Shown one piece after another: positions 47,453-60,372 of a DNA stretch of 64,000 nucleotides. Below the pieces are notes generated by a model. That model was not told the DNA's origin. It ran no database searches and was given only the letters and a program-made list of their open reading frames with translations. Source of the stretch: Haemonchus contortus (Eukaryota; Nematoda; Chromadorea; Rhabditida; Trichostrongylidae); the NCBI GenBank assembly GCA_000469685.2, contig LS997562.1, forward strand, positions 41,120,345-41,184,344, given 5' to 3'. Each line of letters starts with the position of its first letter. Positions within the stretch are counted from its first letter, which is position 1. The position numbers and the translations under genes are program-made.

Positions 47453-50366
47453 ATGTCGAAGGTCGCAGAGAGGAAAATCATGAACGAAAAGATCGCGAAG
47501 GTCCGTGAAGTGGTTCATGGCGTATGTACAAATGATATTATATTGGCTTTGTACTCGTTAGATATGAATGTTGAAAAGACCATCCAAGCGTTCTGCGAAG
47601 GTATTTTTGTATTCTTTGAGCGCTACTAGCGTAGAACTGGTTAAACTTCCCTTGAATAACTTGTTAGCAGACGGAGCGTCGGAAGTGCTTGACGACTGGG
47701 TGCGACCGGCTGGCGGCTCTTCTAAGAACAAGAATAAGAAGAAGAAGAACAAGCAACAAGTAGAGCCCCAGGAATCAGCCGTAGCTCCACCAGTAGCAGC
47801 CGCAACCGCCGCCGCTGTTCCTTCTACGGCCTCCGCTTCTAAGGCGGCCAAGGTAGCTCCTCCAGCGAAAGGTATGTGGTTGTGCTGCTTGTTTTAGGTT
47901 TAAAAATACTTAAACAGCTCACAAATATGATCTTGATCCTTTTCTATGTTCCAATTGAGCGATGGTCTTTGGTTTGTTTCTTGAAATGACCGTTAAAAGT
48001 CCAGTTGGCACAACTCTGGGAGAAAAAAGGTGGTTGAGCATGTTTAAATGGAAAGCGTTTTTCAAAGACTTTTGAAAGGTGTCAAGGGGAACTTGAGGCG
48101 CGTGAGTTACAGCTGATCATACTTTCGGAGCTGGCATGGGACTTTTAAGCGAAGTTTATTACGGTTTCGGAGAACGGAATCTGGATTTGGTTGATCTGGA
48201 AAAATCAGAGTTCTGCTATAGCTTTTGGCAATAATTGAAGTTTTTAGACTTTGATTGTTGAGAGAGGCGCTATTGCACTGTCAATTTGTGGGATAAATTC
48301 AAAGCTGAACATGCTTCCCAATAAATCTGAAGCAAACCATGGCTTAAAAACGTTGTTTGATGATTTGGAAACTGCGGGGATAGAAACTCATGCATTGTAA
48401 TGTATCCATTCTAGCTGCGGAAGTTTCCCCACCAGAACTGCCTGCTAAGGCTGCACCTCAGACTAATGGGTTTGTAATTCAAGCCAAACGTGAGTCTTCT
48501 GTGTTTCAGGTTTTTGCTTTCTTAGGGTCGCTCGCTTTCTGTGCAAAGCCATTAATGTCTCTTATCGTTGTTTGAGTGGCATAAGCTTTCCAATAGTGCC
48601 ATTCATGTAACGTTAGTACGTGGCTGTCTACATATGAGGAAAGCTAGCTTCCGTGAGCTTTTGATTACAATGAATGTTTGTGACAAGTTAATTGAGATTA
48701 GCGCTTGGAGTTCGCAATGCGTGAAATCGACTATTTTTGTTTTCAGCGCAAGAGGCGAAACCTCCAACTGACAAAAGCATTCCAGTATCCGAACAAATTC
48801 AACAGACATTCAAGGTTTGTATTAATAATGTTTGTTCTGCATGCCGAGGGACTCTCATAGTGTGGCATCGGCGTAGTTTCTCGATACGGCTATTGCCCGC
48901 AATTTTTCAGGCTCTTCGTGCGGCTGTTACGGATCGTGAGAAAGAGCTCTTGTCCGGCTGTGGGGTGAATTCAAAATTCGTAGATGCAAATTTCGACCAC
49001 TTGATTTCGCTTATTCAGAAGTTTGGCTCAGGTTTGCATACTGTCAATAATTATCCTGTAACGAAAACCCAAAAAACTCGAGCCAGTGAAAGTGCGTTTG
49101 ACGAAGCATCTCTTTTTGAAAGTGCGTAGTAATTCAGCTAAAGTATTTAGTAAATAGGTGAAGGAGGATTTGTTCAGAGCACCAAGTGCTCCTGGTTTTT
49201 TTAATGCCTCCGAGGAAACTTCGTCGGAATTCAGAGGACTCTGATACTAAACGTGTTAGCGGGCTCTGCTGCAGCAGCCCAGTTGCTGCCTCCTCCATGC
49301 AAATGTGCAGCGCAGCAGTTTGCTTTTTTTCTGAGTTTGCGCTTTGAGGGAGTATTTTGAAATTACTTTAGGGTAGGTTTAGTTGTTGCTGACTTGTGAT
49401 TCTTGGTAATTTCGCTGGTTTAGAAATAAGTCTTCAGAAATTCGTGTTTAGCCAGCCCTTTTTCATATGTGAACTTTCAATCAAGTTGTAAGTCTTGTTC
49501 GTTTGCAAATGTACGTGAAATACTTGGGTCGGTACCCTAATCATTGGCGCATCTTCAGAGCGAACGATAATTGGACCTTTTTCTCATAAGGGTGTTGTTC
49601 GTAAATCTCATTCAAAGGCAATAGCACGTAATAGTAGGCAAAAACCATGTTAGAAGATCAAGATACGAAAGTTCATTCTGATATCTAATGGCCATAATTT
49701 ACTGAGACGTAGGTGATATTTCATGCTAGAGTGTAACGAAATGTTGCCAATAAAAGTGCGTAATTGTTTGAAATTTTGATAATCAAAAAATCATTAACAA
49801 TTCAAGTTGCCGAAACGACACCTCGAGGAGCACCGGCTGCGCCAACGGCTGCAACTGGCATACCAAAAGCTGTGTCTCCAGTGCAGGCTGCTGCTATTAA
49901 ACACGCCACAAGCCAATCTAGCATTTCAAGCTCACTCGGAGCAGATTCTGGTGTAAATCTCAGCCCCACACACAAAGGTGTTTCTTAATTTTCAGTTCAA
50001 AGTAACCGTTTTACTTCCCTCTGAGAAGTTTTTTGGCTTCGCCCTCTCCATGATAATTGTAACTTCTTAATTCCTATCATTCTAGAGGAGAAAAAGCCGG
50101 CATCAGAAAGCAAGCCGAAGCCCGCCAAGGTTGTCAGTGGTGGTATTATGATGCAGTCAGATGCACTAACGGCTGAACAGTTGGAAGCTTTGCAACGCTC
50201 TTTGACTGAGCAGTTGGCTGCTTGCGGCATCGATGCGTCGATCCTGTCTGGTGTCGCTGGAGGCGACATGCCGGTCCGTCGTCCTCGTAAGGCGGACGGA
50301 CCTAGGAGAGGAGGAATCGTGAAGAACGAAAGGACTTCTATACGTCCTCAACTATCTATTCTTTAG
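47453..50366 (+). CDS. SPATS2/SPATS2L-like protein with UBA-like N-terminus
   Basis: Seven exons: 47453-47600, 47671-47871, 48415-48489, 48747-48814, 48911-49031, 49807-49977, 50086-50366; 354 aa, in phase. The N-terminus (VREVVHGVCTNDIILALYSL, then DMNVEKTIQAFCEDGASEVL) matches the conserved opening of SPATS2 proteins, an RNA-granule-associated family of poorly known role. A Lys/Asn run (KNKNKKKKNK) follows, as in SPATS2. Long Ala/Pro-rich linkers separate a helical segment (LRAAVTDREKELLSGCG) from a C-terminal LTAEQLEALQRSLTEQLAAC helix and a basic tail. An SL-type acceptor (cttag/ttcag) lies just ahead of the ATG. The exon at 49807 has an atypical attcaag acceptor. Confidence 0.78.
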
Positions 50367-51800
50367 GCATGGTATCTTTCACAGATATTGTTTGTTTGCT
50401 CACTTGCTACACATCGATTTTTCCTTGTTTTTCAATACTTGGATTGTAATGTATCCCATATCCTTGTAGAAGCTTGTAGAAGCCTAGGCTTATAATTTCT
50501 CTTTTTTCTATTTCACGTTTTCATATCTATATCATGAGTGGCCTTACTATGTACACGAGGTGATGGAACCTCGACTCATTGTGATCAATTGTAGAATGAT
50601 TTTGCTACCAGTCGAATCGGTGCCTTCTCCTTCCGTGGGACTTCCCGTATACGATTGTTCAGCCGTTCTATTTTGTTTTCCTATCCTCTCCTTTTTCCTT
50701 GTTTTCGTTTTCTGCTGCACGTACTGTGAGTGACAATGTTGCAGTGGAGATAATGCTGCATGTCAGCTGTACTTTGTGATTTACTACTGTTGCATTAGCT
50801 TCTAGTATCCAAAAAATTTGACTATATGTATGCACTAAACCAAATATCTATTACTCGAGTGGGATAAATAATTTATTGCAGATTTTGATGTAAATTTCTC
50901 CAAGGCCCATTTAATTCCTGTAGCTTCCTGTGATGTCTGCAAACATATGTCACTATAGTTTTTATTCTGGAACTTGACGTTATCTCTTATCAGAAGCAAA
51001 TCAAAAGGGTTACAGTTCGAAAAGAACACCAAGCGCAGCAATTGTTAACCGTCAATGGAAGGCTGTAGTTCACGTAGAATCTTCCATATCGTATCCATTT
51101 GCCTGCTTTCCATTTTCAACTTTTGCGCACGTTGTTCCTTCTACACTCGAAATGATTTCTATAAGGAAACGTGGACGCTGCATAGTTGCTGTGACGGCAC
51201 ATGGTAATGAGACGGATGCTAGCCATTGCTTCTTTCTGACGCTTTTTTTTTTGAAGGAGAATGTCGTAGTAATCCCTTTGCAAACAGTGGAAACTAGCTC
51301 AACGTTTGCATGCCGTTGCGACCCTTCGATATGCATCGACATAAACTTTTATTTTTATCGGACCCTCCTGGCGTCTGGGGTCATCGCTGCAACAAAAGAT
51401 AGGATAGGGCCGTCGTAAGGTGAAGGTAGGATAGGAAACTGGGAGGTTGTGATTAACAAAACAACAAAATTTTCCTCTCTAGCCCAGAAGTATGTCTCGA
51501 CAGGATGGCAAGTTTGCCATAACTGTTCAGAAGTGTGACCGTTGACAATCCACAACTCGTTGCACCCGGCAGATTTGCGACTGGACCCACTCGTCTTATT
51601 AGCTGTATACGTATACAATTCATCATGGTAGGAAGAGCTTCATATCATAGAAATGCAGGCGTGAACGTGAGAGAAGTGTTGAGGAGGTGTTGGACGATTG
51701 GAAAGAAACGGCACATCGTCCGTTGTGAGCTTCGTTTCTTGGGACTGCACACTATACAAACTTAGCTTTTCTGGCCAGTAGGGGTCACTCCTTCTATGCA
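50367..51800. other. 3' flank of the SPATS2-like gene
   Basis: The first few hundred bases are probably 3' UTR. No further exon chain was found. Short frames on both strands lack motifs. Confidence 0.45.
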
Positions 51801-51801
51801 T

Positions 51802-52068
51802 TGGCTGCTTTCATACTTCGACGTGCGCGCCGGCACGCAGTTGGAGGCGGCCGTACATTTAGGAAGCCGCGTGCGAGCGGCTATGCGACGGCGGCCCTAC
51901 CCAAGCGTGTGACAGCAGCGGGTACCGATCGATACCGCAAATCGTGGATGGCTGCTGTCACACGCTTGGACAGGGCCACCGTCGCATAGCCACTCGCACG
52001 CCGCTTCCTAAATGTACGGCCGTCTCCAACTGCGAGCCGGCGCGCAAGTCGAAGTATGAAAGCAGCCA
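51802..52068. repeat. Long imperfect inverted repeat (foldback element)
   Basis: The left arm (about 51802-51929) and the right arm (about 51941-52068) are close reverse complements, GC-rich, with scattered mismatches. Both arms contain the words ggctgctttcatacttcga, acatttaggaa and gcgtgtgacagcagc or their complements. The similarity is strong enough that the two strands encode near-identical open frames, which is an artefact of the symmetry. It may be part of a larger repeat reaching 52.44 kb. Confidence 0.9.
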
Positions 52069-52330
52069 TTGGATGCAGTCATTCTAGCGACGCCGGTACC
52101 AGCGACAGCCGTCGATTGATACCTGCAGGTCTATGGTTGTAACTGCACTGTCGGCCGACACTGCGCACGCTTGACGCTGCATTGGTGTCGATAGTATGAA
52201 TGCAACTGTTGTGCATACTAAAGGTAAAGGATACTGAATGGAACAAAGTATGAGTGGGTACATTCTTCTGCTGTTCGAGAACTTTTTGGTGCAAACCCTG
52301 TTTTTTCAACGAATGACTACTTTTCTGCGG

Positions 52331-52437
52331 GAGACGGGCGTTAGGAACGATTTTGGGTAATCGATTTGCCGCACGCGGCTGTCGCGGACCACTCATTCGC
52401 AGTTATTTCAGCTCTAGCGTTCTTCACACAGCTCGAT
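52331..52437 (+). repeat. Dispersed repeat, copy 2
   Basis: Counterpart of the inverted copy at 34440-34545, with the same order of blocks, including gggtaatcgat and ggctgtcgcggacca. It adjoins the foldback element on its right side and may be part of the same mobile unit. Confidence 0.75.
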
Positions 52438-54004
52438 CGATATACGATCATTATTTTATGCATAATTCTACTATTAGTACTTTTGTTCTTGTAATTCTTA
52501 CCTACTGCTGCATCCTGCTACATCCCTTCGCGCGCGACGCCTCTCTCACGGCGACGCGACCACTTCGTTCCTAACGCTCCACACCCCTTTTCTGCACTTT
52601 TTCTTTGCATTACAATTCTCTCACAGGTGTAATATTCACAATCGTACGCGCAAGCGATGACGCATGGGCGTCTGATTTCTCGTGGCTTCTTTTCTTTCAA
52701 AGATGCTTATCTCAACATCTACTTTGCTTTACTATTGCAGATGGAGGTTAGAGAACGGAAAAGAAATTCGTACTCCAGAGTAGATGAGACTAAAATGTGG
52801 ATGTTTCTTTACAGGTATGCGTTAACTTGTGCTTACTGTATACCTAAATCTCACTCTGAGGGGTGTGTCTTGAGATTCGACAGTGTTTGAAGTAAGAACT
52901 GGAGAGCATTTTTGGGCGAACAGGCCATGGGTCAAATTGTGTGATTTACACATGAACTAGGCTCAAACCAACTGTCTGGTTAACTTTGGTGCAGTGTAGA
53001 TATAGAATATGTCAGCTCGCAGTGACCATCAAGGGAATTGAGTCTACGATTTCGAGGAGGTTGAGGATGTATTGTGGTCAGTACGAATGAAAATGCATTA
53101 CACTCTCCATTTTTTTCCGATGCTTGAAAATCGTGGCAGCAGTAATGTACGGACTAACTTCTGAGTCCCGAGCTATCAGAGAAAAACTTGTGAAAATCCA
53201 TTCTTCAGGAAGTTGCGAGAAGCCTCACCAGCAGCTCGTGAGCCAAAGGGACTTCGCATTTGGAGCGAATATATTAATGAATGCCAAGTGTCAAGGAGTG
53301 TTGACAGTTTGACGACTCAGTAGGTGGATATTTTGTAGAATGATATTTGTCAATCAAACACGATCGAGTAGATGTCGTTTCAGTTTTCGACGTCATATGA
53401 TTGGAAATCTTCACAATGCTGATCTGAGCTGTGACGTGATGATGTTCCTTTATCGTCAACTTCGAATACAAATGGACCCTGACGTCAAAATAATGTAATG
53501 TAATGAATTTCTATTATAATCATCAAGTACTGAATATTTATGCATAACGTAATATAATTATATTATACATTTTATGTTTTGTTGCTCGCTGGTTTTTGAA
53601 AAAAGGGAAAATTCAATAGAAATGAACAGGAACAGTATCAGATTTTAATGTTGGAGAGTGGATTATACATGAGTTCGCCCTTTTGGGTTTGAATGAATGT
53701 GTACTGAATCGTACAAAATCGGTGCCTACTTTTTGGTTTCTGCTCTACTACCTTTCGAAATGCAGACAGTCTTCCAGCACGGGAACTGCCAGCCTGTACT
53801 CATGGCAATTCGGTCATCCAAGTTCACTTCAGCCCTGTGGTTAACCAGTAAAGCTGTCCTGAATTTCAAAGCCAAACCTGTAAACCATCACGTTTCTTGC
53901 TAAATGCAGTTTTTGCAGACATTCTTCAACATATTGTTGCCTGTTGTGCATTTTCTCATGTACTATTGGCGAAATCAGGCGTTTACAGGCTCCAGCTGAA
54001 GTTT

Positions 54005-57000
54005 TCGATAGAAATCATACTGAATGAGAATGGTTACGTAAAAACTTACAAGAAAACGATGCAACCAGTTTTGGAACGTCATTTACCAACCACTCCCAAA
54101 AGAGAACATCAAGCTGAAGGTGATTAAATGTTGAAAGTTGATAACAATGCAAGCGTTTCTTTCCTGATTATCAATTTAATTATCAGCAGATTCATCAAGA
54201 AAAAAACCCGCGCCCTCGAACAGTCGTGCACAACGCGAATCTGATGTATTGAGCGATGAGGGATCTTTAACTCCTCCACCCAGGAAGCGGTCTTCGCTAG
54301 ACTTCACACGTAAGATGGTTTGCGAGTCTAACAATAAGTCAACTCATGCACTTTTGTTCATATGTTTATATCAGGACAAATCCATGATGTTCTAGTCGAT
54401 AGCCGTTTCGAAACGAGGTATAAGAGACATCCCGAGGATGTGGAGGTAGTGGAGGTATGTTTTTCATACATATTTCATAGTTTACGATTTTCTTTACTTG
54501 GAGTAGCTAAGCTAATTGCCTCATTGCTATAGCTAATCGCCGTTCCCTTTCTGTATTACTTCATAGTAATGATTTCTTTTATAGATTCATGATGAGGATT
54601 TTGACTCGGATGAGGACGATTCTTCTAATATTCAGTCTTCGCACGTCTCCACTGCTGGTCCAAGTAGGGTCACAGGTAGTTTTTCACTAGACTTCTTTTT
54701 TGACTTTTTTGTTCCGCAAGGAGGGAGAATTTAAGTTGGCATATCTCATAGTTTTCCAGATTCCAAGCATTCAGAAAGTCAGCCTAAATTTTACAGATTA
54801 GATGGAAGATGTTCATCTTTTGGACATTTTCCTTTGCTGAAATAGATGACATCTTTTCAGACCAGCCTTCTTCGTCTAAGCAACAAAACTTGGTCAGCCA
54901 GTTCCACCATGACGCTGATGTTGTCATGCATCCTTCAAGCAGCTATCCAGGTAGGGATGAGCTCAGGAAGCGCAACCAAGTACTTCAACATTAACTACAA
55001 TTCATCGCTTCACAGTTTTATGCACTTCACATAGTTGAACCAGTCTCTGTACTTCTATGTTGCCCACAGCTTTTGATTTAACTCGCTCTTTCCAGATCAA
55101 AATGCTCTGCGGGAGCCTGAGATGGCAGAGAGTCCCGATGTGGTCCCCGATTCCTGTGCGAAAGAAACCGTCACAAATGCCAGTCAAGGTAATACTAATC
55201 ACGCGATTGCTTCAATAGAAAAAGGAATAGGTGAGTTGCCTGTCCACCAGGAGACTTTTTTCAAAATCTTGATGCTTTTCAATTCCAATTCACTCTTGCT
55301 ATTTCGCTACGTCGAAAGCCGTCAAATGTTGCTTCTTCGAGTTCCGGTCTACTTTTTTCACGAGCGAACCTTCCATTTTAGCCACAGCATTGCAGCTAAA
55401 AAGAACAGAAATTTCAGATCAGTTTTCGTCATCGGATGATGAATTAGACAGCTCCAATGTTATCGAAGTCGCAAATGTTCCTGAAGGAACCTCGAGTGCC
55501 GATAAAGGTTTAATAATCGCCTCAGACTCGTGCTTCGACTTACTCTGTTTGTCTTTTTTTGCTTTTTCTGCTATAAATACAACATCCTTTCAGCTGATGT
55601 CGCATCGAATTCTGCAGGAAACGGACTGCAAATGACACCGTAGGTTCATTTCCTTCTACTATATTTTTGAAAGTTGCTTTGGATCAGGCTACAACATAAT
55701 TTTTAACAGCAAAGTGCTCTTTAATGATCCTCTCATCTTTTACCCACGAAAAATCTATTCTTGAAATAGGGTAAATCGAGACCGCATTCCATTTAAAGTT
55801 GAAAGTGGAGCCTATCCGCTTCTGAGAGATGAGTAACAGAGTCAAGGAGATCTCTTAATGGTCCTCCAATCGGTAACGATTACTTCATTCCTAACTCGAA
55901 GTTCTGTATATTCTAGCCAACCCGGTACCATCGTCGTATCGGAGACAAGTGATACTTGTGAGATCGCATACCAGCATCTCTACAATGCTTTCAACAATTC
56001 GTCCAATGTACCCTTAGTGAGTACATCATCGTTTTCGTACTGACACAAATGTTGATTCTGTTTTCAGACTCTACTTTCATATTTTCCATTTTCTTTTTTT
56101 TTCACATGTTTTTCTAGTTCAATTTATATAGTTCAAAGTCATTAGTAAGGGTCTGTTGTTTTGTTTTTGTTTATGCCTCATTATTTACGGTGACTCAATG
56201 ATGAGGATTTTCACACTGCTCTACAATTACAGTATGTACCTTGCAAGATGTCAGAGATTGTTTTTCAGGGTGATTCTAATGCCTCTGGAGACTTTCAACG
56301 GTCAAGCACCGAATGGCAAAGTCGTATTGAGGAAATGCTGGAAAAGTATGAGGTTCCCAGTGCCTATACAAAAGTGCTCGGGTAACAAATATTCGTTCTA
56401 CAAGCTCCTAGGGTCAAGGTTGAAGCAGAAAGGTAGAGTTTCTACTCTTCTTTCTGCGGATGGTACTCCTGTCTTTGAAGATCGGGACAAGGCCGAGCTA
56501 ATGGCGTCTACCTTTCAAGAATACTTTTGCTCTTCTAATGAGGAGTGGTGTGATTTGTCATTGGGGACGAGGTTCCCCACTATGGACGACTCAGCGTGGT
56601 TCCATCGTGATGAGATATTCAAACTGCTTTTCACATGGCCACAATCAAATTCACTCACACCTGATTTTATACCGCTTTCATTCATCAAAAGGGTTTCTCA
56701 TCTCATAAGTACCCCTCTGGAGCATATTTTCAATCTGAGTTTTATGAATGCGGAAATTCCGCATCGTTGGTTGCACTCCTTTATAACGCCTATTCCGAAA
56801 AAGCCTCCGCATAACGTCCCACAGAACTTTAGGCCTGTAAGCATAACTTCAATTTTTTCGAGGCTTTTCGAAAAAATTTTGAAAAAGCGAATTTTGGACC
56901 ACCTAGAGAAATATAGTGTGATATCATCCAACCAGCACGGTTTCCATAAAGGGAGATCGACCGTCACTTCCATGATTCAGTCTCTCAATCAGTGGACAAA

Positions 57001-60000
57001 GTGTTTGGATGAAGGGAAACCGGTGGATGTGATTTACATTGATTTTTTGTAAGGCCTTTGACAGGGGTCCCCCATAAAAAGTTACTGGGTAAAATGAACG
57101 CAGTTGGTATCCATCCGCGTATCGTTGCGTGGATCGGTGCTTTTCTCACTGGGCGACAATTTTCTGTTTCGTATAAATTCCTCCTTTTCCTTGCCCAGGT
57201 TGGCGAACAGCGGTGTTCCTCAGGGTGGGGTTCTTTCCCCCATTTTGTTCAATATTTACATTCAGGATCTTATGTCATTGCTGGAGCAGAGTCCAGTTGG
57301 GGTATGTGCGTTCGCGGACGATCTTAAGATTTATCATTCTGTCACCAGCGAGGATGAGGCCAAAATTCTTCAGTCCGCCTTAAATACGATTACGGAGTGG
57401 TCAAGGGATTGGAATTTACCTCTCTCTGATGCTAAATCTAAGGTTCTGCATCTGGGCAAATCCAATAAGCTTCACAACTACTACATTAATGACGCGCCAT
57501 TGATGGCTGTAGAACAGACATTTGACCTGGGTTTTCTCATTCGTAACGATCTTAGTTTTGACGCTCATTGTGAAACAATCGCAAAAAAGGCAACAGTTGT
57601 CATGTACAACCTGTTTAGAGCCTTGTCGACGACTAGTGCTCCTGTTTTTATTGCGTGCTTACAAGACTTATGTTAGGTCTGTGCTAGAATATGGCACTCC
57701 AGTGTTCAATCCTTACAAGATCAGAGTAATCAAAAAGTTAGAGTCAGTACAGAATAATTTCACGAGGAAATTATTGATAAGATTACTAGGTTTTCATGTA
57801 TGACCAGATCCCATCTAGCGAAATCCGTAACAAAAACTTTTGCTTAGAATCTTTGCAGTCGAGACGGCAGAGAAACGATTTGCGTTTTACTTCTCAAGCT
57901 CCTCCGGGGGCAAGGTTAGGATGGATCCAAATCAATTTTTGACTCTGAGACCCTCTATTACTAGAGGCGGTAGTCTGAAATTGGATGTGGGTAAAGCTAG
58001 ATTGAACTGTAGACGTCATTTCTTCACACACAGAGTGGCTCCTTTGTTTGCTAAGTTATGCAAGAAAAGCCCATCTTTACTTCGTCTCATGTTGGCTACA
58101 AGAAATGCTTGAGCAGTTGCTCGAGTATTTACTGTTAGGCCTTGTTCTCCGCTCTTTACATGGTTGCCATTCTAGCTTTCCTTTACCTCATTTCAATTAT
58201 GGGTTTGTTTCTCTCATGCTGCTGTTTTACTATGTTGCACACCAATGGCAGGGTTGAAATGATACTTTCGTTTGTTTCTATTGTTGTTCTGATTAGTTCT
58301 TTGTGTTAGTTTCACACGACTACTGCTCGTGTAATAAATAATAATAATAATAATAACTCGAAGTTCTGTATATTCTAGCCAACCCGGTACCATCGTCGTA
58401 TCGGAGACAAGTGATACTTGTGAGATGGCATACCAGCGTCTCTACAATGCTCTCAACAATTCGTCCAATGTACCCGTAGTGAGTACATTATCGTTTTCAT
58501 ACTGACACAAATGTTGATTCTGTTTTCAGACTCTACTTTCATATTTTCCATTTTCTTTTTTTTTCACATGTTTTTCTAGTTCAATTTATATAGTTCAAAG
58601 TCATTAGTAAGGGTCTGTTGTTTTGTTTTTGTTTATGCCTCATTATTTACGGTGACTCAGTGATGAGGATTTTCACACTGCTCTACAATTACAGTATGTA
58701 CCTTGCAAGATGTCAGAGATTGTTTTTCAGGGTGATTCTAATGCCTCTGGAGACTTTCAACGGTCAAGCACCGAATGGCAAATTCGTATTGAGGAAATGC
58801 TGGAAAAGTATGAGGTTCCCAGTGCCTATACAAAACAGATCTTGGATACAGCGCTCAAGGCGCAGAAAAATCTCTGGCAACGTGGACTGGTTAGTGTTTT
58901 CTATGTTAGGTATCGTCTGAAAAGTATTCTTACTCTTGGTTTCTGTGCTGAAGGATAACTACGAGAAGTCACTGTGTGCCCTTGACCATCGGTTGGAGAA
59001 GCTTATACAAGATGTGAAGCAACGATGTGAACCCAGTGCACCACGCCCGATATCCAGGTCAGCATTTTTAAGTACTGAACCTAATGCGGTGACAATTTTC
59101 CATTCCATTTTCAGCGTTGTTACTATTCAAGCTACCTCTAATGCCCCCGATTTCTGTAACACTCGTACATACGGACTCCAGTAAAGTACGTAAAAATGTT
59201 TGGTCTATTCCTTTTGCATGTATCAATATTCATTTTTGAGGTACCTCTAACACTGCGTAAGCAGAAAGTCAAAGAAGTATTCCCTCCTCTTGATCCAAAT
59301 CATTACTCGTTTGCAATTGAAGAGATAGTTGATCGACTGGAGAGACTAGAATCGCTAGCAGCTCAGATGGCTGAGGTAATTTTTTTACATTGTCGGTTTA
59401 AGACCTATCATACTTTCCTTACTATCTTTAAAAAGGTGTCCGCTCAACTTCGCCTTCATCGTAAAAAATTTGCGACGAAAATCACTGTCCCTGTAACCGA
59501 GTAAACAGCTGAATATGATAATGATATCACTTATTGTTGTTAGAAAAGAAGGCCAGCACTCAACATTCGGATGCGAAATAAGTTTGTTCGATTTTGTAGC
59601 TGGCAAAAGTAGTTGGGCTTTGTTAGGACAAGCCGCGAGTATGGAGGGTCGATTGATATGGAACGATATTAATAGTAGGTAAAACCGGCTGTAGTATCAG
59701 TGCTATGAAGAGATCGAACTTCTCGTAGTAACTGACTGTGGGCTTGTTTTCTGGCTTAACTAGTTAGAAAGAAGTCATTCCAATTACGCTATAAGAAATT
59801 GAAAATCCCATTCAGTTTTAGCAGGGCAAGTGATTCAGTCAAATTTTCTTCGTTTCCTTTTTTGTCATTTTCTTACACGCACAGAAAAGCGGAGTGTACA
59901 AAACTTCAACTCGGACTTTGGGCTCTTTAATTTGTAGCCACAGTGCATGGATATGCTTCAAGTTAGCCTCATAAGCGAAACCACTGAGACACGGAAAGAA

Positions 60001-60130
60001 GGATAGTTTGCATGAAAAAAAAAAAAACTAAACAAATTTACAGAACTACGAAGATAACATGCTCAAAGTAAAGGAAGCCGTTAAAGAGAGAATCAACCAA
60101 ATCAGGCTTCGACGAAATCAACCAATTTGA
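54005..60130 (+). CDS. Unidentified acidic, Ser-rich protein with C-terminal coiled coil (gene split by a retrotransposon)
   Basis: Clear exons include 54190-54309 (SDEGSLTPPPRKRSSLDFT), 54375-54454 (HDVLVDSRFETRYKRHPEDV), about 54585-54675 (HDEDFDSDEDDSSN), about 55917-56014, 58731-58889 (EMLEKYEVPSAYTKQILDTA), about 58954-59058 (NYEKSLCALDHRLEKLIQDV), 59241-59375 (FAIEEIVDRLERLESLAAQM) and the last, 60044-60130. An exon near 54.0-54.12 kb (ENGYVKTYKKTMQPVLERH) and others before 53.9 kb may lie 5'. I do not recognise the family. The middle is rich in Asp, Ser and Pro, like disordered nuclear proteins; the C-terminal third is helical. Two exons occur twice because of the 481-bp duplication, and the first copy of the EMLEKYEV exon is cut by the inserted element. 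The 59.15-59.24 kb junction did not resolve in phase, so the chain is incomplete. Confidence 0.55.
55893..56373 (+). repeat. 481-bp direct repeat, left copy
   Basis: Matches 58355-58835 over its whole length with 8 substitutions that I counted and no gaps. It contains one exon (SSQPGTIVVSETSDT), an intron and the start of the next exon, and ends abruptly at ctatacaaaa where the retrotransposon starts. Confidence 0.95.
56374..58354 (+). mobile_element. 5'-truncated non-LTR retrotransposon with reverse transcriptase, defective
   Basis: About 1.98 kb. It has RT blocks in order: NFRPVSITSIFSRLFEKIL, SSNQHGFHKGRSTVTSMI, DVIYIDF then KAFDRVPHKK after a frameshift near 57049, NSGVPQGGVLSPILFNIYIQ after another near 57186, and the catalytic FADDLKIYHS. 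A stop at 57674 and a frame change precede VRSVLEYGTPVFNPY. No endonuclease domain remains, so it is 5'-truncated. The end is an (AAT)n tail at about 58335-58354, typical of several LINE families. The words resemble the CR1/jockey-like nematode lines; the exact clade is a guess. It lies in the sense strand of the host gene and interrupts a coding exon. Confidence 0.93.
58355..58835 (+). repeat. 481-bp direct repeat, right copy
   Basis: The second copy begins immediately after the AAT tail and runs on without a break into the rest of the EMLEKYEV exon. This shows which side keeps the intact gene order. Confidence 0.95.
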
Positions 60131-60372
60131 AGAAGAACTGCTGTGTAAATACCATTTATCCTTGCCTTACTAACACTTTTTCTCAGCTGAGATTTGAATA
60201 ATTGTAAATGCTTCTCTCTCTCACAATATGATGCTCACTTTGAAGACGTTGTACTTATCGTAAAAGATCTCACTACGGTTTTGTACTGCTTTTTATGCTG
60301 CATCTCAATGAAGCACTATCTCACTATACATAATTTATGCACGAAAATTATTATACTCGTATTATTATAAAT
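60131..60372. other. Convergent 3' spacer
   Basis: Two genes end tail to tail here, 242 bp apart. The AT-rich sequence must hold both 3' UTRs. Confidence 0.6.

Noticed and set aside
51801..52069. Two near-identical 62-codon open frames on opposite strands
   Set aside because: They are the two arms of the inverted repeat read from either strand. The similarity comes from DNA symmetry, not from paired genes.
53697..54121. A checkpoint clamp (RAD9/HUS1-like) gene
   Set aside because: A few words (GYVKTYKK) looked like a RAD9 strand, but the order of segments is wrong and no other block matches.
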